Shown here: piece by piece, positions 17,139-25,878 of the stretch | Layout: every line of letters starts with the position of its first letter | Position numbering within the stretch: the stretch's first letter is position 1 | Source: a virus | Reading direction: 5' to 3' (one strand) | Virus record (IMG/VR): IMGVR_UViG_3300006869_000022 | Coordinates: 1-40,444 of that record | Length of the DNA: 40,444 nt | Notes under the pieces: generated by a model | Databases searched by the model: none | What the model was told of the DNA's origin: nothing | Seen by the model: the letters and a program-made list of their open reading frames with translations, nothing else | Program-made: the position numbers and the translations under genes

Positions 17139-18350
17139 TTAAAGTGCCTGATAAGTGAGCTCGCAGATGTTACCCATCTCAGGGTGTTGTAACTCAATCT
17201 TACCTGCTCTCTGGTTACCTACGTACTTATTGTGGTAATGATAGTAATCAGTCTTACATAGACTAGGAAGAGTCTTATGTATAAAGCCAGTGTTCTCGGA
17301 GGTAGTTACATACTCCACCTTTCTGTTCTGGTGATAGTGCCCTGCAAATAAAGTCCTATTCTTAGTAGATCCCCACTCTTTAGCATACTCTGTTGCATAT
17401 ACTAACGGTGTGTTTTTAGCTGGTACATCACCATGTTCAAATGCGTTAAAGTTATCATGCCACACGTGTACCTTTCTTTCTGCATATTCAATGTCCCAAA
17501 TAATATTAGGATCTGATATAGCTTTAGAAAGAGCATGAGCTAGGTGAAAGGATGATAACCTATCATGGTTACCCGGTATGTAAACTACAACGAGCTCATC
17601 ACAAAAAGCCTTTGCATAGTTTAAGCCCCAGTGCATAGCATCAAATGCTTGGATATATGCATCGGTTGCCATGCTACAATTATCTAATGGTGTACCGCTA
17701 GTAGTAGTCCCAGAAAAAGAATCCATGTTGATCATGTCACCGCCTACTACAAAGAATAACTTCTCTATGTGGTGTGCTGCACTGCTCCTAAGTAAAAGAT
17801 CCTTAAGTGTGTCCTCAAAGTCTTTGTCAATGGTTTCATTCCCCTGCTTGCCAAAATGGATATCCTGTAAAGAAATAATGCCACAAACTTTCGTGGCATT
17901 CTTATTCAAAAAGTGATCTGGTTTTGTAATATTGTAGTCTCTTGGCTGCCAGTTCTTAATTACATCTTCTATGTAATTCTTATCCTCTTGCTTGACTCTG
18001 GTTATAAAAGCGGATACTCTCCAATGATCTCCCATCTGCTTATTCCAGTATGAGGCTAAACGCCATTGCGTTGTATCAATCTTTAATAGCTTAACTATCT
18101 CTTCTGGAGATTTAGGCTCATGATCAAATGTACCTGCTATTTTACCCTCTCCTTTTTCTAGATTAATCTCCTCAGTAAATTGCTCATTCTTTGCAGATCC
18201 GCTAAAAAACTTTTTCTTCTTTTTTCTTTCTGAAAAAATCTCACGTTTAATCTTAGAATATGTTTTCTCAGAGATATCTAGACGTGCTGCACAATACGGA
18301 ACACTCTTTTTCCATTTAAGAGATTCTTCTACTTTTCCTTTTAGGCTCAT
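17139..18350 (-). CDS. Calcineurin-like metallophosphoesterase with N-terminal helix-turn-helix-like region
   Basis: 403 residues. Residues 155-345 carry the two-metal phosphoesterase motifs in order: D163-x-H165 (QDIHFG), GGD at 203-205, GNHD at 260-263, H306 in EHGD, and GHYH at 337-340. The catalytic set therefore looks complete. Residues 10-40 (VPYCAARLDISEKTYSKIKR) look like a small helix-turn-helix, followed by a Lys run at 43-47. Such enzymes cleave phosphodiesters or phosphomonoesters in nucleic acids or nucleotides; the substrate cannot be read here. It is the first gene after a strong terminator, so it probably has its own promoter, and it is placed unusually, inside the tail gene block. 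Confidence 0.88.
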   Translation of the reverse strand: MSLKGKVEESLKWKKSVPYCAARLDISEKTYSKIKREIFSERKKKKKFFSGSAKNEQFTEEINLEKGEGKIAGTFDHEPKSPEEIVKLLKIDTTQWRLASYWNKQMGDHWRVSAFITRVKQEDKNYIEDVIKNWQPRDYNITKPDHFLNKNATKVCGIISLQDIHFGKQGNETIDKDFEDTLKDLLLRSSAAHHIEKLFFVVGGDMINMDSFSGTTTSGTPLDNCSMATDAYIQAFDAMHWGLNYAKAFCDELVVVYIPGNHDRLSSFHLAHALSKAISDPNIIWDIEYAERKVHVWHDNFNAFEHGDVPAKNTPLVYATEYAKEWGSTKNRTLFAGHYHQNRKVEYVTTSENTGFIHKTLPSLCKTDYYHYHNKYVGNQRAGKIELQHPEMGNICELTYQAL

Positions 18351-18387
18351 ACTTAGAAGTTTATCAAATTTAAAGAAATTAAATTAA

Positions 18388-18416
18388 CAAAAAAGAAGGC
18401 CCCCGCAGGGACCTTC
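18388..18416 (-). terminator. Rho-independent terminator
   Basis: On the minus strand a nine-pair stem (GAAGGTCCC / GGGGCCTTC, with one G-T pair) encloses a TGCG loop and is followed by six T. It lies about 40 bases past the stop of the FN3 protein and closes the fibre transcription unit. The T-run continues as TTTTGTTAATTTAAT, which resembles the promoter motif loosely. Confidence 0.85.
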
Positions 18417-18458
18417 TCCAACATCTGTGATAGAAAACCAACAAACTACCACTTCCGT

Positions 18459-19016
18459 TTACGCCGTCAACGTTGTAGCAAATACAATAACCGATTCAGG
18501 TTGTGTAGCACCATTATCAGCTATGATTCTAAACTTGTATTTTGTTTCAGCAACTAGACTGCTAATAGTTGCTTTAAACACACCAGCAGTCAAAGTTGCT
18601 GCTGTAGTCCAAGAAGATCCAACTGCGGTATCATATTGAACTTGCAAGCTGGTAGTTCCAGTAGCCTCTCCAGACCACAACAACTCAATAGATGAACTTG
18701 TAATAGTACCAATATATAAGTTCAAAGGAGCATGGAATGAATTGCTTGCGTTGCCTGCAACAAGACCGTCTGCTAGTACAAGCATCATCCTTTGTAGGAT
18801 CTGCTCTAATCTCTCACCCGGTTGAATAACAAAGGTGTCTCCTTCAGCATCCTCAACTAAAGTCTCAGGACCCGTCCAAGTCACACAAGCAGGAGATACT
18901 GATTCATCACATCTCTCAGCTGTAGAAGGGCATTCTGTATATGAACATGGATTAGTCAATGCGCTGTCTTTACAGCTACACTTGTTAGGACTACATTTGG
19001 TACAGTTACAACTCAT
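18459..19016 (-). CDS. Cys-rich virion protein with fibronectin type III domain
   Basis: 185 residues. The first 45 contain ten cysteines (MSCNCTKCSPNKCSCKD at the start). Residues 44-80 (ACVTWTGPE, then GDT) match the N-terminal pattern of the 1122-aa neighbour (NCVVWQGPD, then GDT), which suggests a common attachment element. Residues about 93-185 form a fibronectin type III fold: LNLYIGTITSSSIELLWSG, a YDT strand and VAETKYKFRIIADNG. FN3 domains are common on phage surfaces, where they bind carbohydrate weakly. It is 14 bases downstream of the large fibre-like gene and ends just before a terminator. Fibre or decoration role is inferred. Confidence 0.78.
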   Translation of the reverse strand: MSCNCTKCSPNKCSCKDSALTNPCSYTECPSTAERCDESVSPACVTWTGPETLVEDAEGDTFVIQPGERLEQILQRMMLVLADGLVAGNASNSFHAPLNLYIGTITSSSIELLWSGEATGTTSLQVQYDTAVGSSWTTAATLTAGVFKATISSLVAETKYKFRIIADNGATQPESVIVFATTLTA

Positions 19017-19030
19017 ATCTTAATTATTTA

Positions 19031-22000
19031 TTATGATGGCCAGGCTGGACTTGCAGGAGAAGTACTGTCCGGGCATAAATCATCATGTCCAACAAACATA
19101 ATTTTCATCTTCTCTTGGAAGTCTCCGTCATCAGTACCATTATAAATCGCAGTTAAATACTCTGCAACAGTAAGAGATCCAACAGGTTGATTCAAGAACA
19201 TAAGAACACTCTTCTTATAAAGTCCTTCTAGTGTAATAGCTCCAGTGCTAGCCCCTTCATATGGGTTAGTGGCAGATGGTGTTACACCCTGCATCAAGTA
19301 TCCTGTAACATCAACAGCCGTTCTAACACCATACTCGCTCGGAGGAGTCATTTTAGCTGTATAAGATGCCAGACCTTGTAAGATTGCAGAAGCTGATTGA
19401 CCTGCAGTATCTGCAGTAATCGGATAATATACCACCTGCATTCCTGCTGTAAATGGGGATGTGCCTCCAAAAGCCTTTGCTACTCCATAAGCGCTATTAG
19501 CTGAACCGGTTAAAATATCAGTATGAATCTCATAGTCCTCAAGATAATTAGCTGTAGGTTGTGTAGGTGAACCAAAACCACTGCTTAAAGTAGCGCCATG
19601 ATACTCAGGATTTGTATTATTAGAAAATACAAGAATATTAGCTCTAGTCGTAGGAGCTGCTAAAGGAGCGCTTCCCCAACCGGTAGGTAAGTCTTGAATA
19701 GCAACCCACTCTGATGCACCATCAAGCGGAGCTCCAACAGCACCTGTAGCGCTTTGCCCATTTTCAACAACAGCAGTTGAATACTGTAACCATCTTCGAC
19801 TAGTGGTTGGAATTAAAAAAATCTCACCACTCCAAGCTGTACAAACTAATGCAAGCCAAGCCTCCAGCCTAGCCTTAAGAGATTCAAACGTAACTGCATC
19901 TGTTACACTAAAGCTATTTGTATCAACAAACATATAAAAATCATCCTCTGTCTCTGAAACCTGAGCACCTAAAATCTCAGGCTGAATAATCTGAACTTGA
20001 ACAATTGCAGTGACAGAAGAACAATCTCCTGCTGTGTCTGAAGTCAATCTAACCTCAAATGTATCTCCATATGAAGAAGCTCCGTTATGGGTATAAGTAA
20101 AGGTATTAGCATCGGTTGGGCTCTGAGTTACAGTTCCGTACTGAGGATTAGCTACAATACTTAAGGCTGGTTCACCGTCACCAATGACATATGGAATTTC
20201 AATAGTAGTGCTTGATCCACTGTTACAGAAGTACCCAGATGTAGTGCTTGTTAGTAAGAAAGCGGGGCATTCGCAACATGCCACAACTTTTGTAACTGTT
20301 TCTGTAGCATCACTCCAGCCAGCATAGATATATTGAGTAACGCTGTTAACTTCAATCTTTCCAACATAGTACCAAACACTCTCTGATAGATTTCCACCAG
20401 GAATAGTCTCGGTAAGTGTGCCACATGTAAGTGTACCGTATGATACAAAGAAACCAGAAGGTTGGCTTGTTAAGAAACTTGGAGTATCATTCGCAGGATC
20501 CTGGATAGTTGTAGTCTGATCTGTGTTAAAATCATAACGTACAATAGTGTATTCGCTATAATTAGAACCACCATCATTCTGACGAGCTCTAACATAAATG
20601 GACTTAGTTGTAATTCCAGTTGCAATAACTATCCCATTATCAGGATTAGTGGTAGTAGATCCTCCATTTGTCCACGTAATCATATCTGCACTATAGTCAT
20701 ATATGATAGTAGTAGGTGTCCCTGTGCCTCCGGTATTACGTTCTACATTAATAGTTACATTACCACCAGCAGTCACACTAACAACAGTTAGATCAGGATT
20801 AAATAATGACACCTCACCAACCTGTCTAATAATGCTATTTCCGGGTCTATAATAAAATCTTTTAGTATTTTCGACAGTTCCTGTCTGACCAATGTAATAG
20901 TCACCAGCAACAGCGGCTTCGTCTAAAGCATCTGTGATTGCAAGAGAAGTACAACTAACACCAAGTGTAGTTGTCGCACCTAAAGTGCAGGCCCTCTGCT
21001 GTTGTGTGCTTAAATCTGTAATATTAATCTGGATAGTATAGAGTGTTGCCGAAGATAATCCTGTGAATGTGTAAGAAATGTTAGCACCAGGATTTGCAAT
21101 AGTTGTTGCAGCAACAACATTTGGTCCTTGATTACAAGTGATTCTATAAGTATAATTTGAACCAGTTAAGCTGTTAGGAAAAGCAACTACAATCGAGTCT
21201 GTACTAGGTGTTAAAGTAGAACTAGTAGGACATGGAATGCCAAGTGGTATAGTAATATTCTTGATCTCTTGACATACATTATTATTATCCGTAGCACAAA
21301 GCTGTGCAACAACAGATAACGAATATGTCAGTATAAGATTAGAGTTGGTTAGATCAATGTTTACACCTACTGAACTAGATGCTAAGTTTGCAGCATTGAT
21401 AGATTGTGAAATCTTAGCTCCACTAGCATCAGTAATCTCAATAAATGAATTACCGCAATCTGTAAAGCCACTTGGAACAGTTGAACCATTCAAGTTAAAA
21501 TTGATAGTTGTAGGTAATCCGCTTACAGGATCTGTGACTACATTATATGTCATAGCCCATGAAACAGCACTGCAATCCGATACACAACAGTTCTGTTGAA
21601 TATTAGCAACAGCATCATAGATGTCGCAAATAGCCACCCACTGGTTAGCATTAATATCTGCTAATGTATTTGGATTCTGAATCCACCCTGACTGACTACC
21701 ATAAGTGCCACCCTGACTTAACATGTTAGATGTTCCAGATAAACAACTTGCGTTAATGGCAAAGTTGATAGCTTGAGCATCACCAACTGCCGTTCTCAGA
21801 TTACAAAACTCTGTTTCAAGAGCTAATAATAATGTAGATACGGGAACAGTCTGGCCTTGTAAAATACAAGAAGATATTACTTCTGACGTTGGAGAAGCAA
21901 TTGGAAAATAACTTTCTACAATAGAGAGACGACTAGCAATATCAAAAATTTGATTATTAATAATATTGATAGCGCTCTTTATAGTACAAATCTCATTTGC

Positions 22001-22399
22001 TAAGTATTTTGCATACTCATCAATAGGTAAAGATGTAACAGGATTGCCTTGAGAATTTGTATAATGCAAGCAATCTGGCAACTCTACATTAATTGTGGTT
22101 GCATTAGATGTAGGCAATGTGCAGACATAATCTACAATAGCCTGCATATATTGGGTAAGATTAGGATCTTGCTGAGGAGGAGCAGGAATACAATCTAAAG
22201 TAAGACCTGATAAATCTGGATTACACTGACATGTCTGTGTTACCAAATCACACAGTTGTGTAGCCATCTTACTGACCACATCACTTATGGTATCCCCATT
22301 ACATAAGTTAATACAAGAAATATCAGGACCTTGCCATACCACACAATTTGATGATAAAGGATCACAAGGGGATGTACTGCCGTTATTCGTAGGAATCAT
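19031..22399 (-). CDS. Large fibre-like virion protein with Ig/FN3-like repeats and a possible vWA-like C-terminal domain
   Basis: 1122 residues. The N-terminus holds the anchor pattern NCVVWQGPD, GDTISDVVSKMA and a Cys-rich stretch. The middle has Ig/FN3-type modules: SIVVAFPNSLTGSNYTYRIT with a following TFTGLSSATLYTIQI, and a cadherin-like part (PALSIVANPQYGTVTQSP, YGDTFEVRL). From about residue 815 a Rossmann-like pattern appears: strand FYMFVDTNSFS (D826), helix SLKARLEAWLALV, strand GEIFLIPTTSRRW and strand NILVFSNN. This is how some phage-fibre vWA-like domains read, though the MIDAS spacing here is not canonical. YHGATLSSGFGSPTQP follows. A 12-mer promoter motif lies 42 bases upstream. 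The product is likely an extended virion fibre or adhesin. Confidence 0.78.
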   Translation of the reverse strand: MIPTNNGSTSPCDPLSSNCVVWQGPDISCINLCNGDTISDVVSKMATQLCDLVTQTCQCNPDLSGLTLDCIPAPPQQDPNLTQYMQAIVDYVCTLPTSNATTINVELPDCLHYTNSQGNPVTSLPIDEYAKYLANEICTIKSAINIINNQIFDIASRLSIVESYFPIASPTSEVISSCILQGQTVPVSTLLLALETEFCNLRTAVGDAQAINFAINASCLSGTSNMLSQGGTYGSQSGWIQNPNTLADINANQWVAICDIYDAVANIQQNCCVSDCSAVSWAMTYNVVTDPVSGLPTTINFNLNGSTVPSGFTDCGNSFIEITDASGAKISQSINAANLASSSVGVNIDLTNSNLILTYSLSVVAQLCATDNNNVCQEIKNITIPLGIPCPTSSTLTPSTDSIVVAFPNSLTGSNYTYRITCNQGPNVVAATTIANPGANISYTFTGLSSATLYTIQINITDLSTQQQRACTLGATTTLGVSCTSLAITDALDEAAVAGDYYIGQTGTVENTKRFYYRPGNSIIRQVGEVSLFNPDLTVVSVTAGGNVTINVERNTGGTGTPTTIIYDYSADMITWTNGGSTTTNPDNGIVIATGITTKSIYVRARQNDGGSNYSEYTIVRYDFNTDQTTTIQDPANDTPSFLTSQPSGFFVSYGTLTCGTLTETIPGGNLSESVWYYVGKIEVNSVTQYIYAGWSDATETVTKVVACCECPAFLLTSTTSGYFCNSGSSTTIEIPYVIGDGEPALSIVANPQYGTVTQSPTDANTFTYTHNGASSYGDTFEVRLTSDTAGDCSSVTAIVQVQIIQPEILGAQVSETEDDFYMFVDTNSFSVTDAVTFESLKARLEAWLALVCTAWSGEIFLIPTTSRRWLQYSTAVVENGQSATGAVGAPLDGASEWVAIQDLPTGWGSAPLAAPTTRANILVFSNNTNPEYHGATLSSGFGSPTQPTANYLEDYEIHTDILTGSANSAYGVAKAFGGTSPFTAGMQVVYYPITADTAGQSASAILQGLASYTAKMTPPSEYGVRTAVDVTGYLMQGVTPSATNPYEGASTGAITLEGLYKKSVLMFLNQPVGSLTVAEYLTAIYNGTDDGDFQEKMKIMFVGHDDLCPDSTSPASPAWPS

Positions 22400-22441
22400 A
22401 AATATTTTTTTTGCAGCTGTTCAAACAAGTATGGTATATCT

Positions 22442-22453
22442 ATAATATACAAA
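22442..22453 (-). promoter_or_regulatory. Putative late promoter motif
   Basis: Minus strand reads TTTGTATATTAT, an exact copy, preceded by CTCAAAACT. It lies between the 62-aa gene and the large fibre gene and would give a leader of about 35-40 bases. Confidence 0.65.
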
Positions 22454-22501
22454 AGTTTTGAGGAACAACCAAGATTATAACCAACCTGCCCTTCTCATTA
22501 T

Positions 22502-22690
22502 CTAATCACAGTTTACTGTTTCTGGCTCCTCTATCTTAAGGTTCTGCCAGTCGCATAAGTACTTCTTAATCTTAGCTGATTCAACGTCTGTATAGCAACA
22601 TGGTGTGATGCCAAATCTGTGTGAAATAAATTCTTGATACACAGTATTGGCAAACTTCCGCTGAGCTTCAACTATCTTAATCTCGTCCAT
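22502..22690 (-). CDS. Small conserved phage protein of unknown function
   Basis: 62 residues with a mostly helical look (IVEAQRKFANTVYQEFISHR) and a TPCCYTD turn followed by KIKKYLCDWQ. Three cysteines could bind a metal with others. Its start overlaps the stop of the preceding zinc-type gene by one base (TAATG), a sign of coupled translation. I recall similar short proteins in Bacteroidota phages beside tail genes, with no function. Confidence 0.65.
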   Translation of the reverse strand: MDEIKIVEAQRKFANTVYQEFISHRFGITPCCYTDVESAKIKKYLCDWQNLKIEEPETVNCD

Positions 22691-22875
22691 TATGTACGTA
22701 AATTCTGTTTAGCTCTATATACTTGCTGAGTGATTCCATCTGCAGGCATAGCTGGTGCTACTCCTGTAGCTTTTCCATAATCAGCTAGACAACTCTTGTG
22801 TACTGTTTGACCATTGGCCGCTACAGTTTTTTGGCACCCGCAAGTAAAAGCTTTATTACAATGTGCACAGTTCAT
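22690..22875 (-). CDS. Small zinc-binding-type protein
   Basis: 61 residues from the ATG at 22875. The frame stays open upstream to 22914, but that would overlap the preceding gene, while 22875 leaves a 17-base gap. It opens with a compact Cys/His set: C-x2-C (CAHC), then CGC, then HKSC, which fits one zinc site. The C-terminal half is Ala/Gly-rich with no motif. It sits between a tail-type gene and a small coupled gene. It may be a structural mini-domain; no function is known to me. Confidence 0.65.
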   Translation of the reverse strand: MNCAHCNKAFTCGCQKTVAANGQTVHKSCLADYGKATGVAPAMPADGITQQVYRAKQNLRT

Positions 22876-22892
22876 ATTATTGGTTTTTGGTT

Positions 22893-23444
22893 TTAACAAC
22901 AGACAGCTGAACAATCTATCTTATCCAGCCTCTTTTTAGCATAGTTATATAACTCCATCCCCTTATTAGGGCTTTGGCAGTATTCTACTTTAGCTACAGC
23001 GGCGTCAATTAAAGTTCTGATATAACCTAATTCACTAATAATCTCAGATCTTTCGCTGCTGGGTTCACAGGGTTGCATATCAAGATCACAAAGCACCTTA
23101 TAATACTTTGTCATCAATGAGGTAACTCGTAAGTGGTTGTACTCTACATAGACCTTATCTGTGGGTGCTACACTATATCTGATAATATAAATACCATCAG
23201 CAATAACCGTAGTCTTATCACCACAATTCTCTGTCTGGACACCAATAGTGCAATTGGTTAATGACAGATCAAAACCGTTGGTAACGTTAATTAGATAAGG
23301 CTTATTGAAACCGGGAACTGTTATCAAGAGTTCTTCGCAATCAATCTGTAAATCAGTAGTATACTGACTAGTATCCTTGATATTAAGTATATCACAATTG
23401 GCAACTGGAGAAACCTCTAGACTTAGTATATGCTTATTTGCCAT
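22893..23444 (-). CDS. Conserved tail-region protein of unknown function
   Basis: 183 residues. The first 110 look beta-rich, with strands such as KHILSLEVSPVANCDILNI and GIYIIRYSV followed by VYVEYNHLRVT. The last 60 are helical (EIISELGYIRTLIDAAVAK, GMELYNYAKKRLDKI). Cysteines are frequent and the sequence ends in CSAVCC. I recall a family of this type in Bacteroidota phages next to tail genes; a connector or fibre-base role is plausible. The gene begins its own unit: a terminator and then an exact promoter 12-mer lie upstream. Confidence 0.68.
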   Translation of the reverse strand: MANKHILSLEVSPVANCDILNIKDTSQYTTDLQIDCEELLITVPGFNKPYLINVTNGFDLSLTNCTIGVQTENCGDKTTVIADGIYIIRYSVAPTDKVYVEYNHLRVTSLMTKYYKVLCDLDMQPCEPSSERSEIISELGYIRTLIDAAVAKVEYCQSPNKGMELYNYAKKRLDKIDCSAVCC

Positions 23445-23484
23445 TAAGGAATTATTTAGAAATAAAAACTACTGTAGTACAGTA

Positions 23485-23496
23485 ATAATATACAAA
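23485..23496 (-). promoter_or_regulatory. Putative late promoter motif
   Basis: Minus strand reads TTTGTATATTAT, an exact copy. It begins 14 bases past the terminator of the previous unit and leaves about 40 bases to the next ATG. Confidence 0.7.
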
Positions 23497-23510
23497 AAAT
23501 AAAATAGATT

Positions 23511-23542
23511 AAAAAGAAAAGGCCGGGTATAACCCAGCCTTT
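23511..23542 (-). terminator. Rho-independent terminator
   Basis: On the minus strand a ten-pair stem (AAAGGCTGGG / CCCGGCCTTT, one T-G pair) with a TTATA loop is followed by a T-rich tract (TTCTTTTT). It lies 22 bases past the stop of the 497-aa virion protein. Confidence 0.85.
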
Positions 23543-23563
23543 CTTTCATAACTACCTTAACTA

Positions 23564-25057
23564 TTAGGGTGTCTCAATACCACTAACAAAGGCAACGTTA
23601 CCACCGCTGGCATTACACCATGTAGCAATTTCACCCATCAAGGTATCCATATCTGCAATCAGTGCTGCATCTGTGCTCTTAACATAGATCTTGTAACAGT
23701 ACTGGTCGTTATCAAATGTGGAAGTTGGATTGTTGAATCTAGGCACACTGTGCTGGATAACATACACCTTGTAAAGTGCAGTTCTATCAACACTTCCTAC
23801 GATATCATCAGATCCCTCAATCTCACGGATACGAGCAGAATCAGGATTACCCTGGTTGTATGGAGACTGCATGTAGTTCTCAGTCATCAAAATATCTCTC
23901 AGAACTGTCTCACCAACTGTAGAAGCCATAACTCCGGGAGTGTTAACAGTAACACCGCAGTCGTTACAAGGATCACCAGTCTCATCCAAGATAGCCAGGT
24001 TCAACTGCACAGGCTCCTTACCGTAGAAGTCGCGAGTGTCAAATGAACAAGCACCAAACTTAGTCTCTGCATAAGCACCTTCAATGTGGAAAGCAGCAGA
24101 AACACCATCGGTAACAGGATCAGTAGATGCAGTATAAGTTGCATCAATAATTTGAGCCATTGAGAATGAAGCAGCATCTGCATCTTGAACAACAGTTACA
24201 GTAAAGCCAGTAGCTGCAGCATTAGCAACAACAACATTTGTAGTAGCCTTAGATCCTGCAGTATAACCAGAACCAGCAGCTAAAACTGTAAATGCTGTAA
24301 CAGCACCAGCAGTTGCGGTTACTTGTAAAACTGCAAGGCTAGAACCAGTGTCAACAGATACAATATCACCAGTAGTATAGTTAGAACCGCCAGCATTAAC
24401 TGTAGATGTAGAATCTACACCGTTCAAACCACCACCAGTCTTAGTTACAACAATACCAGCAACAACTGCACTAGCACCTGTTCCCCATTGACGCTCTCTT
24501 ACGAAAGGACTAACAATTGGATCAGCTACCAGACGAGTACCAGCTTGAGCAAGAGCAAGAGCAGGATCAACATAAGTTTGTCCAGGCTCGCTGCAGCAAG
24601 CGCCATCAGAATCAGCAACAGCATAAGCGTTGTGATTCAAGAAACGCAGAGCAGGAGAACCCTTAACATCTAATCTCAGATACAAAGGATCATCACAAGG
24701 AGCGCAAGTAGAAGCAACCGAGATAACACTTGTAGACTGAGAAGCCTCAACAACGTCAGTAGAATATAATCTGCTAACGTATCTTGGGTTGATACCCTTA
24801 GACTTTACAGACTCGGTATATCCACCATGTCCAGGATTGTTTCCAATGCTGTCTTGAGTGTGATATGAACCTTGAACAATGTACCCAAGATTACCTGCTG
24901 CAGGAAGGGGCGCATTAGTAGGAGAAACAGATTGCCAAGTAGAACCATCTACAAATACAATCTGTCCAGCTGTAAGAGCTGATGTTGCAGTTCCATCTGC
25001 AGGCATTGCTCCGGCTGGGTTGAAGCATTTTACAAATGCATGATTAAAATAAGCCAT
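23564..25057 (-). CDS. Probable abundant virion protein with an inserted beta-repeat domain
   Basis: 497 residues. It has its own promoter motif and its own terminator, as expected for a protein made in quantity. The outer parts (residues 1-200 and 310-497) look like one conserved domain with paired cysteines (CAPCDDP, CCSEP, CNDCG) and strands such as ALYKVYVIQHSVPRF. Residues about 215-300 are a different, Ala/Gly/Thr-rich module: GGSNYTTGDIVSVDTG and AAGSGYTAGSK, the GSGYT-type beta repeat seen in many phage fibre proteins, probably inserted as a surface loop. Position after the first ring-type gene suggests a capsid-auxiliary or tail protein. I cannot place it more exactly. Confidence 0.72.
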   Translation of the reverse strand: MAYFNHAFVKCFNPAGAMPADGTATSALTAGQIVFVDGSTWQSVSPTNAPLPAAGNLGYIVQGSYHTQDSIGNNPGHGGYTESVKSKGINPRYVSRLYSTDVVEASQSTSVISVASTCAPCDDPLYLRLDVKGSPALRFLNHNAYAVADSDGACCSEPGQTYVDPALALAQAGTRLVADPIVSPFVRERQWGTGASAVVAGIVVTKTGGGLNGVDSTSTVNAGGSNYTTGDIVSVDTGSSLAVLQVTATAGAVTAFTVLAAGSGYTAGSKATTNVVVANAAATGFTVTVVQDADAASFSMAQIIDATYTASTDPVTDGVSAAFHIEGAYAETKFGACSFDTRDFYGKEPVQLNLAILDETGDPCNDCGVTVNTPGVMASTVGETVLRDILMTENYMQSPYNQGNPDSARIREIEGSDDIVGSVDRTALYKVYVIQHSVPRFNNPTSTFDNDQYCYKIYVKSTDAALIADMDTLMGEIATWCNASGGNVAFVSGIETP

Positions 25058-25117
25058 TTTCTTAAATTTAAAAAGTTACAAAAAAATAAATCTGTACCTA
25101 CTCAGGTAGATACATTA

Positions 25118-25129
25118 ATAATATACAAA
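25118..25129 (-). promoter_or_regulatory. Putative late promoter motif
   Basis: Minus strand reads TTTGTATATTAT, an exact copy, about 60 bases before the ATG of the 497-aa gene. A related TTTGTATACT lies just upstream (about 25140-25150). The leader holds a weak TACCT/AGGTA hairpin. Confidence 0.68.
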
Positions 25130-25151
25130 AAAAGTTTTAGTATACAAAGGT

Positions 25152-25868
25152 TTAATTATTTCTTTCCGCCATCTGCTGTTCTCTTTGCATCTGAGCAAAG
25201 TTGGCAATATCACCAGCAATAATGGCAGCAGTCTCATCAATAAATAATTCCACAAGATCATCCTTAAACTCTGGTTCTACATCTACAGAAGATATAGTTC
25301 CAGTATATGGATTTAGAACACCAGCAATTTCAATATACTTAGGCACCCTATAAAATGTAAGAACAGGGTTAACTATCTCAAAATCAGCGTTTTTGTAGAT
25401 CCTGACCTGCCCATCAATCAAAGTGCAAAATGTTTCACCCCAATCAAAATCTGGTCTCTTCAGTGGATCTCTCAGAATTAAATCTCTGTTAGCCTCTTCA
25501 GCTAAGTAAACTGTCATAGATCGAGGATCTGTGCAACACTCGCTTGTAGCATCTGCACTTACCCTCTTATACTCTAGGTAAACATCAATATCAGGAAAAT
25601 TATCAGACTCAAAGTATTCATCTGTACTATTAGCTCCCTTAGTAAGAGGGAGTTCCATCAACAAGATCTGTAGATCGTCCACCCTCTTCTTAGAGACTTC
25701 ATCCCCTTCTTTGTAAAGATTGTTGCCGTGTAGGTTTCTTCTACACCATTCCAATTGCGCTTTATTAAAAGCTTCAATAATCTGCCAGTCTTCTATATTG
25801 TCATAGTCTTGGCTATCTAGCTTATTGAGACGCTGTTTAAGCTTTAATTGTAATGTTGCAATATCCAT
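25152..25868 (-). CDS. Ring/connector-type protein next to the portal complex (crAss-like ring protein family)
   Basis: 238 residues. The opening MDIATLQLKLKQRLNKLDS with EDWQIIEAFNKAQLEWCRR and a DDLQILL segment, then VYLAEEANRDLILRD, GETFCTLIDGQVRIYKN and a final LVELFIDETAAIIAGDIANF are features I associate strongly with a conserved crAss-like head-tail connector. These proteins form a 12-fold ring under the portal. It follows the 338-aa head-region gene with a 10-base gap. The evidence is remembered family resemblance together with position between capsid and tail genes. Confidence 0.75.
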   Translation of the reverse strand: MDIATLQLKLKQRLNKLDSQDYDNIEDWQIIEAFNKAQLEWCRRNLHGNNLYKEGDEVSKKRVDDLQILLMELPLTKGANSTDEYFESDNFPDIDVYLEYKRVSADATSECCTDPRSMTVYLAEEANRDLILRDPLKRPDFDWGETFCTLIDGQVRIYKNADFEIVNPVLTFYRVPKYIEIAGVLNPYTGTISSVDVEPEFKDDLVELFIDETAAIIAGDIANFAQMQREQQMAERNN

Positions 25869-25878
25869 GAGTTAAAGT

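Noticed and set aside
19031-22399. Diversity-generating retroelement target in the fibre gene
   Set aside because: No reverse transcriptase, no template repeat and no second copy of a variable region were seen in the window.
22690-22914. Longer start for the small zinc-type protein (74 aa)
   Set aside because: The extra N-terminal residues overlap the preceding gene and lack conservation-like features; the ATG at 22875 begins directly with the Cys motif.
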